NCBI GenBank assembly: GCA_036524115.1 | Contig: DATDCY010000153.1 | Span: 1-18,278, forward strand | Length of the DNA: 18,278 nucleotides | Reading direction: 5' to 3' | From: a bacterium | GTDB lineage: Bacteria > JAUVQV01 > DATDCY01 | Part shown: positions 5,037 through 13,240 of the stretch, one piece after another | How positions within the stretch are numbered: position 1 is the first letter of the stretch | How the letters are laid out: the number at the start of each line of letters is the position of its first letter | The notes under the pieces: model-generated | Seen by the model: only the letters and a program-made list of their open reading frames with translations | What the model was told of the DNA's origin: nothing | Databases searched by the model: none | Translations under genes and position numbers: made by a program

Positions 5037-7409
5037 ATGGATCCGCACAGCCTCGCTGTCCTCGAGTACCGGCGGGTCGTGGACCTTGTCCGCGAGCGCG
5101 CGCCCTCGTCGCTGGGGGCGGACCTGCTCGCGGCCTCGCTGCCCGCGACCGACAGGGGCGAGGTGCGCCGCCTGCTGCGCGAGACGGCGCAGATGCGCGC
5201 GCTGCGGGCCGCCGCCGGCGGGCTGCCGTGGTCCGGATCGCAGGATGTGACCGAGCAGATCGAGCGGGCGCGCGCGGAGAACGCCTGGCTCGAGGGGCGG
5301 CACCTCGTGCGCGTCGCGGAGTTCGCCGGCGCCTGCGGGCGCGTCGCGAAGGCGGTCCTCGGCGCCGAGGGCTGCCCCGACCTCGCGATCCACGGGGGCG
5401 GCATCCCGGACGTCGGCGAGATCGAGCGCGAGATCCTGCGCTGCCTGACACCCGAGGGCGAGGTGCGTGACGACGCGAGCGAGGAGCTGCTGCGGCTGCG
5501 CCGCGGCATCGGCCGCGCCCGCCGCGAGGTCGTCGGCGCCCTCGAGCGTCTCATCGAGGACGCCGGCACGGCATCGTCCATCCAGGAGCCGATCGTCACG
5601 CTGCGCGAGGACCGCTACGTCATCCCGGTCAAGAGCGGCGGGCGCGGCGCGGTCCCCGGCATCGTCCACGACCGCTCGGCCAGCGGGCAGACGGTCTTCG
5701 TCGAGCCGCAGGCGGTTGTCGAGCTGAACAACGCCCTGCGCGAGCAGGTGCTGGCCGAGCGCGAGGAGACGCTGCGCATCCTGCGCTCGCTGTCGGCGCG
5801 CGTGCGCCGGCAGGCGGGCGAGCTGCGCGCCGCGAGCGCAGCGATGGCGGCGCTCGAGGCGATCTGGGCGCGGGCGGTCCACGCCGACGAGAACGGGATG
5901 GTGGACCCGGCGATCCTGGAAGGGGAGGGGCGCCTCGAGCTGGTCGGGGCGCGCCACCCGCTGCTGCTGGCCGCGCTCGGCGAGCGCACGGTGCCGATCG
6001 ACCTGCGGGCGGGCGGCGGGACGCGCACGCTCGTCGTCACCGGCCCGAACACCGGCGGCAAGACCGTGGTGCTCAAGACGGCGGGGCTCTTCTGCCTGAT
6101 GGCGCAGAGCGGGATGCACGTGCCGGCGGAGGCGGGGACCGGGATGAGCTGCTTCACGGAGGTCCTCGCGGACATCGGCGACGAGCAGTCGATCCAGCAG
6201 AACCTCTCGACCTTTTCCGGGCACGTGCGCAACCTCGTCTCGATCCTCGGGAAGGCGGGTCCGGGCACCCTCGTCCTCCTCGACGAGCTGGGCGCCGGGA
6301 CCGACCCCTCCGAGGGCGCGGCGCTCGGCGTGGCGATCCTCGAGGAGGTGCAGCGCCGCGGGGCGCTGACGATCGCGACGACGCACCACAACGCGGTCAA
6401 GGTCTGGGCGGCGACGACTTCCGGGGCGATGAACGCGGCGATGGAGTTCGACGAGAGCACGCTGCGGCCGACCTATCGGCTGCTCGCCGGGATTCCCGGG
6501 CGCAGCCAGGCGCTCGTGATCGCCGAGCGCTACGGTCTCGACCCGGCGGTCATCGCGCGGGCGCGCGAGCAGCGCACCATCGGCGAGGAGCGCTTCGACC
6601 GCCTGATGGAGGACCTGGAGCGCGAGCGCGCGGCTGCGGCCCGCGAGCGCCTGGCCGCCGCCACCGCGAGCGCGGCGATCGCCGCCGAGCGGCGCGAGCT
6701 GGAGGCGGAGGCGGCGAAACAGCGTCGCGCCTTCGAAGAGCGCCGCGAGCGGCTCCAGCGGGAGGCGCGCCCGGCGCTGCGTGAGGCGGAGCGCGAGTTG
6801 CAGGAGCAGGTGCGCCTGCTGCGCGAGCAGCGCAACGCGGAGGCCGCCGAGCGCGTCAAGGTCTCGGCGAAGAAGCTCCGCGATCTGACCGTCGCGCACC
6901 TGGGCGCCCCTGGGCCGGCCGCGGCGTCGCCGGATGCGGTCGTCGCCGGCGAGCAGGTCTTCATCGAGCGGCTGCAGGCGTGGGGGACGGTCGCCGAGGG
7001 GGCGGAAGGGCAGGGGAGCGCGACGGTCATCGTCGGCGACAAGCGCTTCACCGTGCCGCTGGCGGAGCTCTCCCGGCGCGCGGAGGGGGCGGCGCCGCCC
7101 TCGCCCGGAAAGGTCGAGCGGCAGGCGGGACGCGGCCGCTACGCCTACACGGTGCCGGAGCTGGCGACCACGACGCTGGATCTGCGCGGCCGGCGCGCCG
7201 AGGAGGCGCTCGCCGCGCTCGACCGTTTTCTCGACGACGCCGTGCTCAACGGCCTCGTGAAGGTTTCCGTCCTCCACGGCAAGGGGACCGGGCGGCTCCA
7301 GGAGGCGGTGCGGGAGGCCCTCGGCACAGACCGGCGCGTCGCGGCCTTCGCGTACGCGCCGTCCGAGCAGGGAGGCACCGGCGTCACCCTCGTCACCCTG
7401 GCCACCTGA
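5037..7409 (+). CDS. mutS2: MutS2 endonuclease/ATPase with Smr domain
   Basis: MutS2 is a MutS paralogue lacking mismatch-binding domains. It suppresses recombination and, in some bacteria, acts on collided ribosomes through its Smr domain. The 790-residue length is typical. Order: helical core/clamp (1-300, including SGQTVFVEPQAVVELNNALR at 216-235), Walker A GPNTGGKT (336-343), the signature SIQQNLSTFSGH (385-396), Walker B LVLLDELGAGTDPSEGAALG (412-431), ATTHH (447-451), a charged coiled coil (about 505-610), a KOW-like linker, and a C-terminal Smr domain with LDLRG (714-718) and HGKGTG (747-752), both nuclease-type motifs intact. It starts 21 bases after the NIF3-family gene and ends 9 bases before an acetyltransferase gene. 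Confidence 0.97.
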   Translation: MDPHSLAVLEYRRVVDLVRERAPSSLGADLLAASLPATDRGEVRRLLRETAQMRALRAAAGGLPWSGSQDVTEQIERARAENAWLEGRHLVRVAEFAGACGRVAKAVLGAEGCPDLAIHGGGIPDVGEIEREILRCLTPEGEVRDDASEELLRLRRGIGRARREVVGALERLIEDAGTASSIQEPIVTLREDRYVIPVKSGGRGAVPGIVHDRSASGQTVFVEPQAVVELNNALREQVLAEREETLRILRSLSARVRRQAGELRAASAAMAALEAIWARAVHADENGMVDPAILEGEGRLELVGARHPLLLAALGERTVPIDLRAGGGTRTLVVTGPNTGGKTVVLKTAGLFCLMAQSGMHVPAEAGTGMSCFTEVLADIGDEQSIQQNLSTFSGHVRNLVSILGKAGPGTLVLLDELGAGTDPSEGAALGVAILEEVQRRGALTIATTHHNAVKVWAATTSGAMNAAMEFDESTLRPTYRLLAGIPGRSQALVIAERYGLDPAVIARAREQRTIGEERFDRLMEDLERERAAAARERLAAATASAAIAAERRELEAEAAKQRRAFEERRERLQREARPALREAERELQEQVRLLREQRNAEAAERVKVSAKKLRDLTVAHLGAPGPAAASPDAVVAGEQVFIERLQAWGTVAEGAEGQGSATVIVGDKRFTVPLAELSRRAEGAAPPSPGKVERQAGRGRYAYTVPELATTTLDLRGRRAEEALAALDRFLDDAVLNGLVKVSVLHGKGTGRLQEAVREALGTDRRVAAFAYAPSEQGGTGVTLVTLAT

Positions 7410-7418
7410 GGGCGGCGC

Positions 7419-8900
7419 GTGGCGTTCAGCTCGGTCATCTTCCTCTTCCTCTTCCTCCCGGCGACGCTGCTGGCCTGGCTCGTCAGCGGGGCGCGGGTGC
7501 GCCTGCCTCTCCTGGTGGCCCTGAGCTTTCTCTTCGCCTTCTGGGGTTCGGGGACACTCCTCCTGCTGCTGGCGGGTTCCGTGGCCTTCAACTACGGCTT
7601 CGGCCTGGCGATCGCCGCCGCCGGCGCGGGGGCGGCGGGTGCCGCGCCCACCCGGCGTGCCAAGGCCCTCCTGGCGCTCGGGATCGCCGGGAACCTCCTG
7701 CTTCTCGGCTACTTCAAGTACCTCGACTTCGCGCTCGGCGCCGTCGCGGCCGCGCTGCGGTCGGCGGGGCTCGCGGCCCCCGCGATCCGTGCGGCGGCCG
7801 GCGCGGCCCTGCCCCTGGGCATCAGCTTCTTCACGTTCAAGGCGGTCAGCTACCTGATCGACGTCTTCCGCGGGCAGGCGGCGCCCGCGCGGAATCCTCT
7901 CCACCTGGCCGCCTACGTCTCCCTGTTCCCGCAGCTGACGGCCGGGCCGATCGGCCGCTGGACCGACCTCGGCCCCCAGCTCGCCTCGCCCCCGCGGCCG
8001 GACGCGGCGCTCTTCTCGCACGGCGCGTTCCGGTTCGTCTTCGGCCTGGCCAAGAAGGTCCTCGTCGCCGACACCCTCGGCGTCGCCGCGGACGAGGTCT
8101 TCGGCCTCGACCCCGCGCGGGTGGGCATGGGCGGGGCCTGGCTCGGGGCCGTGGCGTACACGCTCCAGATCTACTTCGACTTCTCCGGCTACTCCGACAT
8201 GGCCATCGGCGTGGGGCGCATGCTCGGCCTGCGCTTCGCGGAGAACTTCGACCTCCCCTACCGCGCGCGCTCGGTGCGGGAGTTCTGGCGCCGCTGGCAC
8301 ATCTCGCTGTCGACCTGGTTCCGAGACTATCTCTACATCCCGCTCGGCGGAGGCCGCGTGGCGCCGCACCGGGTGATGCTCAACCTCCTGGCCGTCTTCA
8401 CGCTCTGCGGCCTCTGGCACGGCGCGAGCTGGACGTTCGTCGCCTGGGGGCTCTACCACGGGCTCTTCCTCGCGGCGGAGCGCACCCGCCTCGGCGCCGC
8501 GCTCGAGCGGGCGCCCCGCCCCGCCCAGCATCTCTACGCGCTGCTCGTCGTCACGGTCGGCTGGGTGCTCTTTCGCGCCGACAGCCTCACGGCGGGGGCC
8601 CAGCTAGTCCGCGCGATGTTCGTCCCCGCCCCGGGCGTCCCGCTCGTGGCCCTGGCGCGCTACGACACGATCATCTTCAAGGCGGCGCTCCTGGCGGCCC
8701 TGGTGGGCTCGACGCCGCTGCCCGGCAAGGCGGTCGGGTGGCTGCGGCTGAGACTCGAGGCCGCACCCGCGGCGCGCGGGGGTTGGCTGCTCTGGGCGTA
8801 CCAGGGAGGCGCCTGCGTGACGCTCGCCCTGCTCCTCGTGCTCTCGGCGATGCACGTGGCGTCCGGCAGCTCGGCGCCATTCCTCTACGCGCAGTTCTGA
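7419..8900 (+). CDS. MBOAT O-acetyltransferase, AlgI type
   Basis: Membrane-bound O-acyltransferase of the AlgI/DltB type, predicted to move acetyl groups across the inner membrane for polysaccharide O-acetylation. The 493-residue protein has many hydrophobic segments. Diagnostic motifs are LPLGISFFTFKAVSYLIDV (131-149), FPQLTAGPIGR (170-180), QIYFDFSGYSDMAIG (250-264), NFDLPYRARSVREFWRRWHI (276-295), STWFRDYLYIPLGG (298-311) and GLWHGASWTFVAWGLYHG (331-348). H334 is the expected catalytic His, with H294 the second conserved one. The GTG start at 7419 follows GAGGG by seven bases. The AlgJ-like gene starts 14 bases downstream. No alginate synthesis genes are nearby, so the acceptor polymer is unknown; the family symbol algI would overstate this. 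Confidence 0.94.
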   Translation: MAFSSVIFLFLFLPATLLAWLVSGARVRLPLLVALSFLFAFWGSGTLLLLLAGSVAFNYGFGLAIAAAGAGAAGAAPTRRAKALLALGIAGNLLLLGYFKYLDFALGAVAAALRSAGLAAPAIRAAAGAALPLGISFFTFKAVSYLIDVFRGQAAPARNPLHLAAYVSLFPQLTAGPIGRWTDLGPQLASPPRPDAALFSHGAFRFVFGLAKKVLVADTLGVAADEVFGLDPARVGMGGAWLGAVAYTLQIYFDFSGYSDMAIGVGRMLGLRFAENFDLPYRARSVREFWRRWHISLSTWFRDYLYIPLGGGRVAPHRVMLNLLAVFTLCGLWHGASWTFVAWGLYHGLFLAAERTRLGAALERAPRPAQHLYALLVVTVGWVLFRADSLTAGAQLVRAMFVPAPGVPLVALARYDTIIFKAALLAALVGSTPLPGKAVGWLRLRLEAAPAARGGWLLWAYQGGACVTLALLLVLSAMHVASGSSAPFLYAQF

Positions 8901-8914
8901 GGGGCGACGCGGGC

Positions 8915-10165
8915 ATGGGCCGTCCCACATTCGCGCACGTCTCCTCGGCCATCCTCCTCGGGCTGTTGTTGCTGCCGGCCGCCCGCATGCCCTTCGTGGA
9001 CGTCGCAGCGTACGACAAGGACTTCGCGCGGCGCGAGAACCGCGCGCCGGCGAAGCTGGACCTGCGACCGGGGGCCGGCGGGCTCCGGGGGAGCCTTCGG
9101 GCGGTCGAGTCGTGGTTCTCGGACCGGTACGGGTTTCGGACGGAGCTCATAAGACTCAGGACGAGGCTCTACCTGGCGGCCGGCCAGTCGCCGCGCGAGG
9201 ACCTCGTCGTCCTCGGCAAGGACGGGTGGCTCTACCTCGGCAACGGCCACGGCCGGGTCATCGACAAGACGACGGGCCGGCTGCGCTTCACGGAAGCCGA
9301 GCTCGAGGCCTACCTGGCGAACCTCGAGAGCATGCGGGAGCTCGTCGCCGCCCGCGGCGCCCGGCTCATGGTCGTCGTCGCCCCGGAGAAGCACACGGTC
9401 TACCCCGAGCATCTCCCCGTCTGGGCGCGCAATGTCGATGAAGAGACGTTGACCCGGCAGGTCTCCCGGCGCCTGGGCGGCGGCGTGCTCTTCACCGACC
9501 TCACGGAGGCGCTGCGCGCCGCGAAGGCGTCGTCGCCGCGGCCGCTGTACTTCAAGGCCGACACGCACTGGAATTCGCGCGGGGCGTACGTCGCGTATCG
9601 CAGCATCATGGGCGTGGTCGGTCGGCACTTCCCGGAGGCGAGGGCGCTCGAGGAGCCGCGCTACCGGGAGGCAATCGTGCCGATGGGCGATCTGCCCCCG
9701 ATGATCGCCATCCCGGCGGAGCCGGACGCGGTCTCCACCCCCGTGCTCGATGCGGGGTTCAGCCCCCTCTGGCTGGATGGCGACTGCACGCCGGCGGCGG
9801 CCAAAGAGGCGGCGGCGCCCGCGGCGAAGGCGAGGCCGGCGCGGCGGCGACGACAGGGCGGCGGTCCGATGATGGCCGAGTGGCGCGACCGGGGGAACTA
9901 CCTGGCGATCGCGCCCAACGGGTGCAAGGCCGGGCAGGCTGCGGTCGTCACGGGATCGGGTCTGCAGCGGGCGCCCCGGGTGCTGGTCGTGGGGGACTCC
10001 TTCACCCGATGGCTCTCGCCGTACCTGAATCAATCCTTCGGGAGCATCGTCTACGTCAACAACGCCGGCGTGACGCGGGCGGGGAAGCTGCGCCCGTACC
10101 TCGAGCGGTACGAGCCCGACCTCGTCCTGCTGGAGCTGGTGGAGAGGAACATCCAGCCGCGCTGA
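8915..10165 (+). CDS. AlgJ/AlgX-like SGNH acetyltransferase
   Basis: The 416-residue protein is the periplasmic partner type that works with AlgI-like MBOAT proteins to acetylate an exported polysaccharide. An N-terminal anchor (about 8-24) is followed by the family segment FARRENRAPA, LGKDGWLYLG (100-109), VVVAPEKHTVYPEHLP (153-168), YFKADTHWNSRGAY (212-225) with D216 and H218, and VLVVGDSFTRW (356-366) with nucleophile S362. The D-H-S set matches the AlgX/AlgJ active site. An Ala/Arg-rich, low-complexity insert (about 293-316) precedes the last third. The start ATG at 8915 follows GAGGGG and lies 14 bases after the MBOAT gene, so the two are coupled. Confidence 0.92.
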   Translation: MGRPTFAHVSSAILLGLLLLPAARMPFVDVAAYDKDFARRENRAPAKLDLRPGAGGLRGSLRAVESWFSDRYGFRTELIRLRTRLYLAAGQSPREDLVVLGKDGWLYLGNGHGRVIDKTTGRLRFTEAELEAYLANLESMRELVAARGARLMVVVAPEKHTVYPEHLPVWARNVDEETLTRQVSRRLGGGVLFTDLTEALRAAKASSPRPLYFKADTHWNSRGAYVAYRSIMGVVGRHFPEARALEEPRYREAIVPMGDLPPMIAIPAEPDAVSTPVLDAGFSPLWLDGDCTPAAAKEAAAPAAKARPARRRRQGGGPMMAEWRDRGNYLAIAPNGCKAGQAAVVTGSGLQRAPRVLVVGDSFTRWLSPYLNQSFGSIVYVNNAGVTRAGKLRPYLERYEPDLVLLELVERNIQPR

Positions 10166-10246
10166 GTCTCGGGCGCGGTGCGGGAACATTCCGGTCGCCG
10201 GGGGCGTCCTCAGGGCATATCTTTACCCACAACGAGGAGGTGCGAC

Positions 10247-10606
10247 ATGAAACGGATTCTTGCCGGAGCCCTGGTCCTTGGCCTCGCGGGCTGCTACGCG
10301 GCCGTCACCCCGCAGGGGACGTACATCGAGCCGATGGTCGACTTCTATCTTGCCGGTCCGCCGGCCGTCGTCGTCGAGCCGCCGGGGGTGGCCGTCGCGC
10401 CGCTGCCGCCCGTGTACGTCGTCCCCGACCGCCGCGTCTACTACTACAACAACCTCTACTACTACTTCTGGGGCGACACATGGTACTGGGGGCGGGAGCG
10501 CCGCGGGCCGTGGCACACCCTGGACCGCAGATACTGGCCGTCGCGCGTGGAGCCCCGCGGCGACCACCGCCGCGACCATGACGACCGCGGCCGGCACCGC
10601 GACTAG
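10247..10606 (+). CDS. Small Tyr-rich, His/Asp-tailed lipoprotein
   Basis: The 119-residue product begins MKRILAGALVLGLAGC, a clear lipoprotein signal with lipobox LAGC and lipidated C16. The mature part has three zones: a Pro/Val-rich stretch (38-60), an aromatic patch with YYYNNLYYYFWGDTWYWG (65-82), and a charged tail rich in Arg, Asp and His (104-119). The tail could bind metal or anionic polymer, which is inference. I do not recognise a named family. GAGGAGG (10234-10240) six bases before the ATG fixes the start, and earlier in-frame codons lack the signal peptide. It follows the acetylation pair after 81 bases and converges with the thioesterase gene, sharing CTAG. Confidence 0.85.
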   Translation: MKRILAGALVLGLAGCYAAVTPQGTYIEPMVDFYLAGPPAVVVEPPGVAVAPLPPVYVVPDRRVYYYNNLYYYFWGDTWYWGRERRGPWHTLDRRYWPSRVEPRGDHRRDHDDRGRHRD

Positions 10607-11073
10607 CGGTCGGCTGACGCGTGCGCGGCGGCAGCGTCCTGCCGCCAGCGCTCCTCCATGGCCGCCTGCCGCTCGGGGCTGACCCGGAAGAACTTCCCCT
10701 CGGCCTTGGCGACCTGCCGCCCGTCGGCGGCGACGATCTCGCCGCGGCAGAGCAGGTAGCGGCGCCGGTCCTCGACGATCTCGCCGCGCGCATGGATCTC
10801 TTCGCCGGGCGCGGCGGGCGCGAGGAACCGCACGTTCATCTCGCCGGTGACGCAGAAGCGCCCGCTGCCCTCGATGGCCGCCCAGGCCATCACCTCGTCG
10901 AGGACGGTGCAGAGGATCCCCCCGTGCGCCGCGCCGGGGAAGCCCATGGCGTAGGCGGGCACGGTGAAGCGCGTCTCGACGCGCCCGTCGGCCGCGTACA
11001 GGTCGAGCTGCAGCCCGCGCGGGTTGGCCTTGCCGCAGGCCATGCAGCCGGGGTAGCCGCTGAGCTTCCTCAT
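10603..11073 (-). CDS. PaaI-like hotdog thioesterase
   Basis: A 156-residue single-domain hotdog-fold protein of the PaaI/acyl-CoA thioesterase superfamily. It starts MRKLSGYPGCMACGKANPRG with the CxxCGxxNPxGL element seen in many such enzymes. The active-site helix is AAHGGILCTVLDEVMAWAA (48-66), where the HGG turn and acidic D59/E60 are typical. Strands VTGEMNVRFLAPAAPGEEIH (75-94) and the K-F-F-R end complete the fold. The likely role is hydrolysing an acyl-CoA; the substrate is not visible. The ATG at 11073 has no ribosome site, but a promoter-like pair ends only a few bases upstream, so the mRNA may be nearly leaderless. Its stop overlaps the lipoprotein stop on the other strand. Confidence 0.9.
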   Translation of the reverse strand: MRKLSGYPGCMACGKANPRGLQLDLYAADGRVETRFTVPAYAMGFPGAAHGGILCTVLDEVMAWAAIEGSGRFCVTGEMNVRFLAPAAPGEEIHARGEIVEDRRRYLLCRGEIVAADGRQVAKAEGKFFRVSPERQAAMEERWRQDAAAAHASADR

Positions 11074-11082
11074 CGCGTGGCA

Positions 11083-11111
11083 AGCATAGTCACGGCGCGG
11101 GCGGCGCGCAA
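11083..11111 (-). promoter_or_regulatory. Promoter candidate for thioesterase gene
   Basis: On the minus strand TTGCGC (11111-11106) and TATGCT (11088-11083, 4/6) are spaced by 17 bases. The predicted start near 11076 is only about three bases before the ATG at 11073, which would give an almost leaderless transcript. Confidence 0.5.
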
Positions 11112-11143
11112 CGGTCGGGACGCCACGTGACCGGCCCGCCGCC

Positions 11144-11172
11144 TTGCGTTCGCGCCAGCGGACGGGGACAAT
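11144..11172 (+). promoter_or_regulatory. Promoter candidate for pfp operon
   Basis: TTGCGT (11144-11149) and GACAAT (11167-11172, 4/6) are separated by 17 bases. Transcription would start near 11179, about 40 bases before the pfp ATG. It is back-to-back with the thioesterase promoter. Confidence 0.5.
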
Positions 11173-11218
11173 AACCGCCGCAGCGAGGCGACAGCCATTC
11201 CAGCGTGGAGGTGTGACC

Positions 11219-12439
11219 ATGGCAGCGAAGCGGCAGATCAGGAAGGTCGGCATGCTCTTCTCGGGCGGTCCCGCGCCGGCGGCGAACGCGGTGATCTCGG
11301 CGGCGGCGCTCTCGTTCCTCGACGCTGGCGCCGAGGTGATCGGCTTTCTCGACGGCTACACGAACCTCGAGGGCTACGACCCGGCAAAGCCGCTGGTCGA
11401 GGGGAAGCATTACCTGCGGCTCACGCGCGATCTGGTCGCCGGCATCCGCAACGAGGGAGCCATCATCCTGCGCACCGCGCGCGCCAACCCGGGGAAGGCC
11501 GTCACGTCGATGGCCGACCTCGCCGACTCGGCGAAGAACGCGAAGCTGGTCGCGGCGCACCGCGCGCTTGCCGACCTCGGCTGCGACGCGCTGATCTCGC
11601 TCGGCGGCGACGACACGCTCAAGACGGCCAACTTCATGTACCTGCTGCCGCAGCACGTGGCCGGCCTCAGGGAGATCGCGGTCGTGCACCTGCCCAAGAC
11701 GATCGACAACGACTACTTCGGTATCGACTGGACCTTCGGGCACATCACGGCCGCCGACTTCGCCGCCCGCGAGGTGCGGCAGATCCGCGCCGACTCGCGC
11801 TCGATGAGCACCTGGTGGGTCCTCGAGATCATGGGCCGCAAGGCCGGCTGGCTGACCTACGCCGCGGCGATCGGCGGCGAGGCCTGCCGCATGCTCAGCG
11901 TCGAGGATTTCCCGCAGGTCTTCGACCCGGCGGTCGCCGCGCAGGGGGTCGTCGACCTGATCCTCGCGCGCGCCGCCGACGGCCGCAGGCACGGGGTGAT
12001 CTGCATCGCCGAGGGGCTCGCCGACCACGTGCCGGAGGCGCTGCGCCCGAAGGAGGTCGACGAGCACGGCAACCCGGTGCTCGCCGAGGTGGAGATCGGC
12101 CGGCTCTTCGCCGCCGAGATCGAGAAGGCGCACCTCGCGCGCACCGGCAGGAAGCTCAAGGTGCGCTCGAAGCAGATCGGCTACGAGACGCGCTGCGCGC
12201 AGCCGCTGGTGTTCGACGTGCTGCTCGGTAGCCAGCTGGGCGTCGGCGCCTACCGGGCCATGGTCGAGGAGGGACTCTCGGGCGTGATGGTCAGCGTCGA
12301 GGGGCAGCTCAAGCTCGTCTACCGACCCTTCGACACCCTGGTCGACGCGAAGACCATGAAGACGAAGCTGCGCTTCATCGAGCCGGGGAGCGATTTCCAG
12401 CGGCTCGGGCGGGCGCTCGAATACCGTCCGGTGAAGTAG
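11219..12439 (+). CDS. pfp: Phosphofructokinase, diphosphate-dependent type
   Basis: The 406-residue enzyme phosphorylates fructose 6-phosphate, and sequence markers favour diphosphate rather than ATP as donor. The donor-site motif is GGDDT (129-133), where ATP enzymes have GGDGS, and Lys replaces the ATP-type Gly before the catalytic segment in PKTIDND (159-165, base D163). Further family sites are LFSGGPAP (13-20), IMGRKAGW (204-211) and CIAEG (262-266). PPi-type PFK is reversible, so it can serve glycolysis and gluconeogenesis. The N-terminal motif reads PAPAAN rather than the common PAPGxN. The start ATG at 11219 follows GGAGGT by six bases; an SDR gene follows after 22 bases. Confidence 0.9.
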   Translation: MAAKRQIRKVGMLFSGGPAPAANAVISAAALSFLDAGAEVIGFLDGYTNLEGYDPAKPLVEGKHYLRLTRDLVAGIRNEGAIILRTARANPGKAVTSMADLADSAKNAKLVAAHRALADLGCDALISLGGDDTLKTANFMYLLPQHVAGLREIAVVHLPKTIDNDYFGIDWTFGHITAADFAAREVRQIRADSRSMSTWWVLEIMGRKAGWLTYAAAIGGEACRMLSVEDFPQVFDPAVAAQGVVDLILARAADGRRHGVICIAEGLADHVPEALRPKEVDEHGNPVLAEVEIGRLFAAEIEKAHLARTGRKLKVRSKQIGYETRCAQPLVFDVLLGSQLGVGAYRAMVEEGLSGVMVSVEGQLKLVYRPFDTLVDAKTMKTKLRFIEPGSDFQRLGRALEYRPVK

Positions 12440-12461
12440 GGCGCGAGAGGGAGGACATCCT

Positions 12462-13223
12462 GTGTGTGAGGAGAAGCTGCTACAGGACAAGGTCGCGATC
12501 GTCACCGGCGCGAGCCGCGGGATCGGGGCGGAAACGGCGAAGCTGCTCGCCGCCAACGGGGCGAAGGTCGCCGTGAACTATCACATGAGCCGCGAGCGCG
12601 CCGAGCAGGTGCTGGCCGAGATCCGCCTGCACGGCGGCGAGGGGATCGTCGTCCGGGCGGACGTGACCGACCGCCCCCAGGTCGACGAGCTGGTGCGCGA
12701 GACCCAGGAGAAGCTCGGGCCCGTGGACATCCTGGTGAACAACGCGGCGATCTCCTTCCCCGTGGTGCCGTTCACGGAATTCCGCTGGGAGGACTTCGAG
12801 CGCAAGATCGTGCACGAGATGGCGGCCTGCTTCCACGCCTGCCAGGCGGTCGTCCCCGGGATGCTGCGGCGCGGGCACGGGAGCATCGTCAACATCTCGA
12901 GCGGGCTCTCGCGCAGCCCTGGCGCCGGCTACTCGTCGCATTCGGCGGCGAAGTCGGCGCTGGACGGCTTCTCGAAGAGCCTGGCGCTCGAACTCGGCCC
13001 CGCGGGGATCCGCGTGAACGTGGTGGCGCCGGGCCTGACCGACACGGACGCGACGGCGTTCGTCCCGCAGGCGGCGCGCGAGATGATCGCCCAGCACACG
13101 CCGCTGCGGCGTATCGGCCGCCCGGAGGACGTGGCCGGCGCGGTGCTCTTCTGCTGCGTGGACTGGTCGCGGTTCGTCTCCGGCGCGTACCTTTCGGTCT
13201 CCGGGGGCGCGCTGATGCCCTGA
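12462..13223 (+). CDS. SDR-fold protein with Tyr-to-His active site
   Basis: A 253-residue classical short-chain dehydrogenase/reductase fold, closest in style to FabG-like proteins. The cofactor loop TGASRGIG (15-22), NNAA (93-96) and the strand GSIVNISS (140-147) are intact, and the C-terminal GAYLSVSGG matches the family. In the catalytic S-Y-K set, S147 and K164 are present but the Tyr position is H160 (HSAAK instead of YxxxK), encoded CAT at 12939-12941. The nearby Y157 is out of register. Some SDR relatives in biosynthetic clusters carry His here, so it may be natural; reductase activity cannot be assumed. The GTG start at 12462 follows GGGAGGA. It probably shares a transcript with pfp. 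Confidence 0.88.
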   Translation: MCEEKLLQDKVAIVTGASRGIGAETAKLLAANGAKVAVNYHMSRERAEQVLAEIRLHGGEGIVVRADVTDRPQVDELVRETQEKLGPVDILVNNAAISFPVVPFTEFRWEDFERKIVHEMAACFHACQAVVPGMLRRGHGSIVNISSGLSRSPGAGYSSHSAAKSALDGFSKSLALELGPAGIRVNVVAPGLTDTDATAFVPQAAREMIAQHTPLRRIGRPEDVAGAVLFCCVDWSRFVSGAYLSVSGGALMP

Positions 13224-13240
13224 AGCGGCGCGGCCTCCGC

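Noticed and set aside
3867-8531. A 1554-codon open frame on the minus strand, opposite the NIF3, mutS2 and MBOAT genes
   Set aside because: It is an antisense shadow typical of high-GC genes: very rich in Arg, Ala and Pro, no recognisable domain, while the plus strand has complete known families.
10183-10198. Palindrome-like GGAACATTCC before the lipoprotein gene
   Set aside because: Only 4-bp arms and no adjacent promoter of quality; expected by chance.
13224-13240. Terminator after the SDR gene
   Set aside because: A short CGCGG/CCGCG stem is present but no T-run follows.
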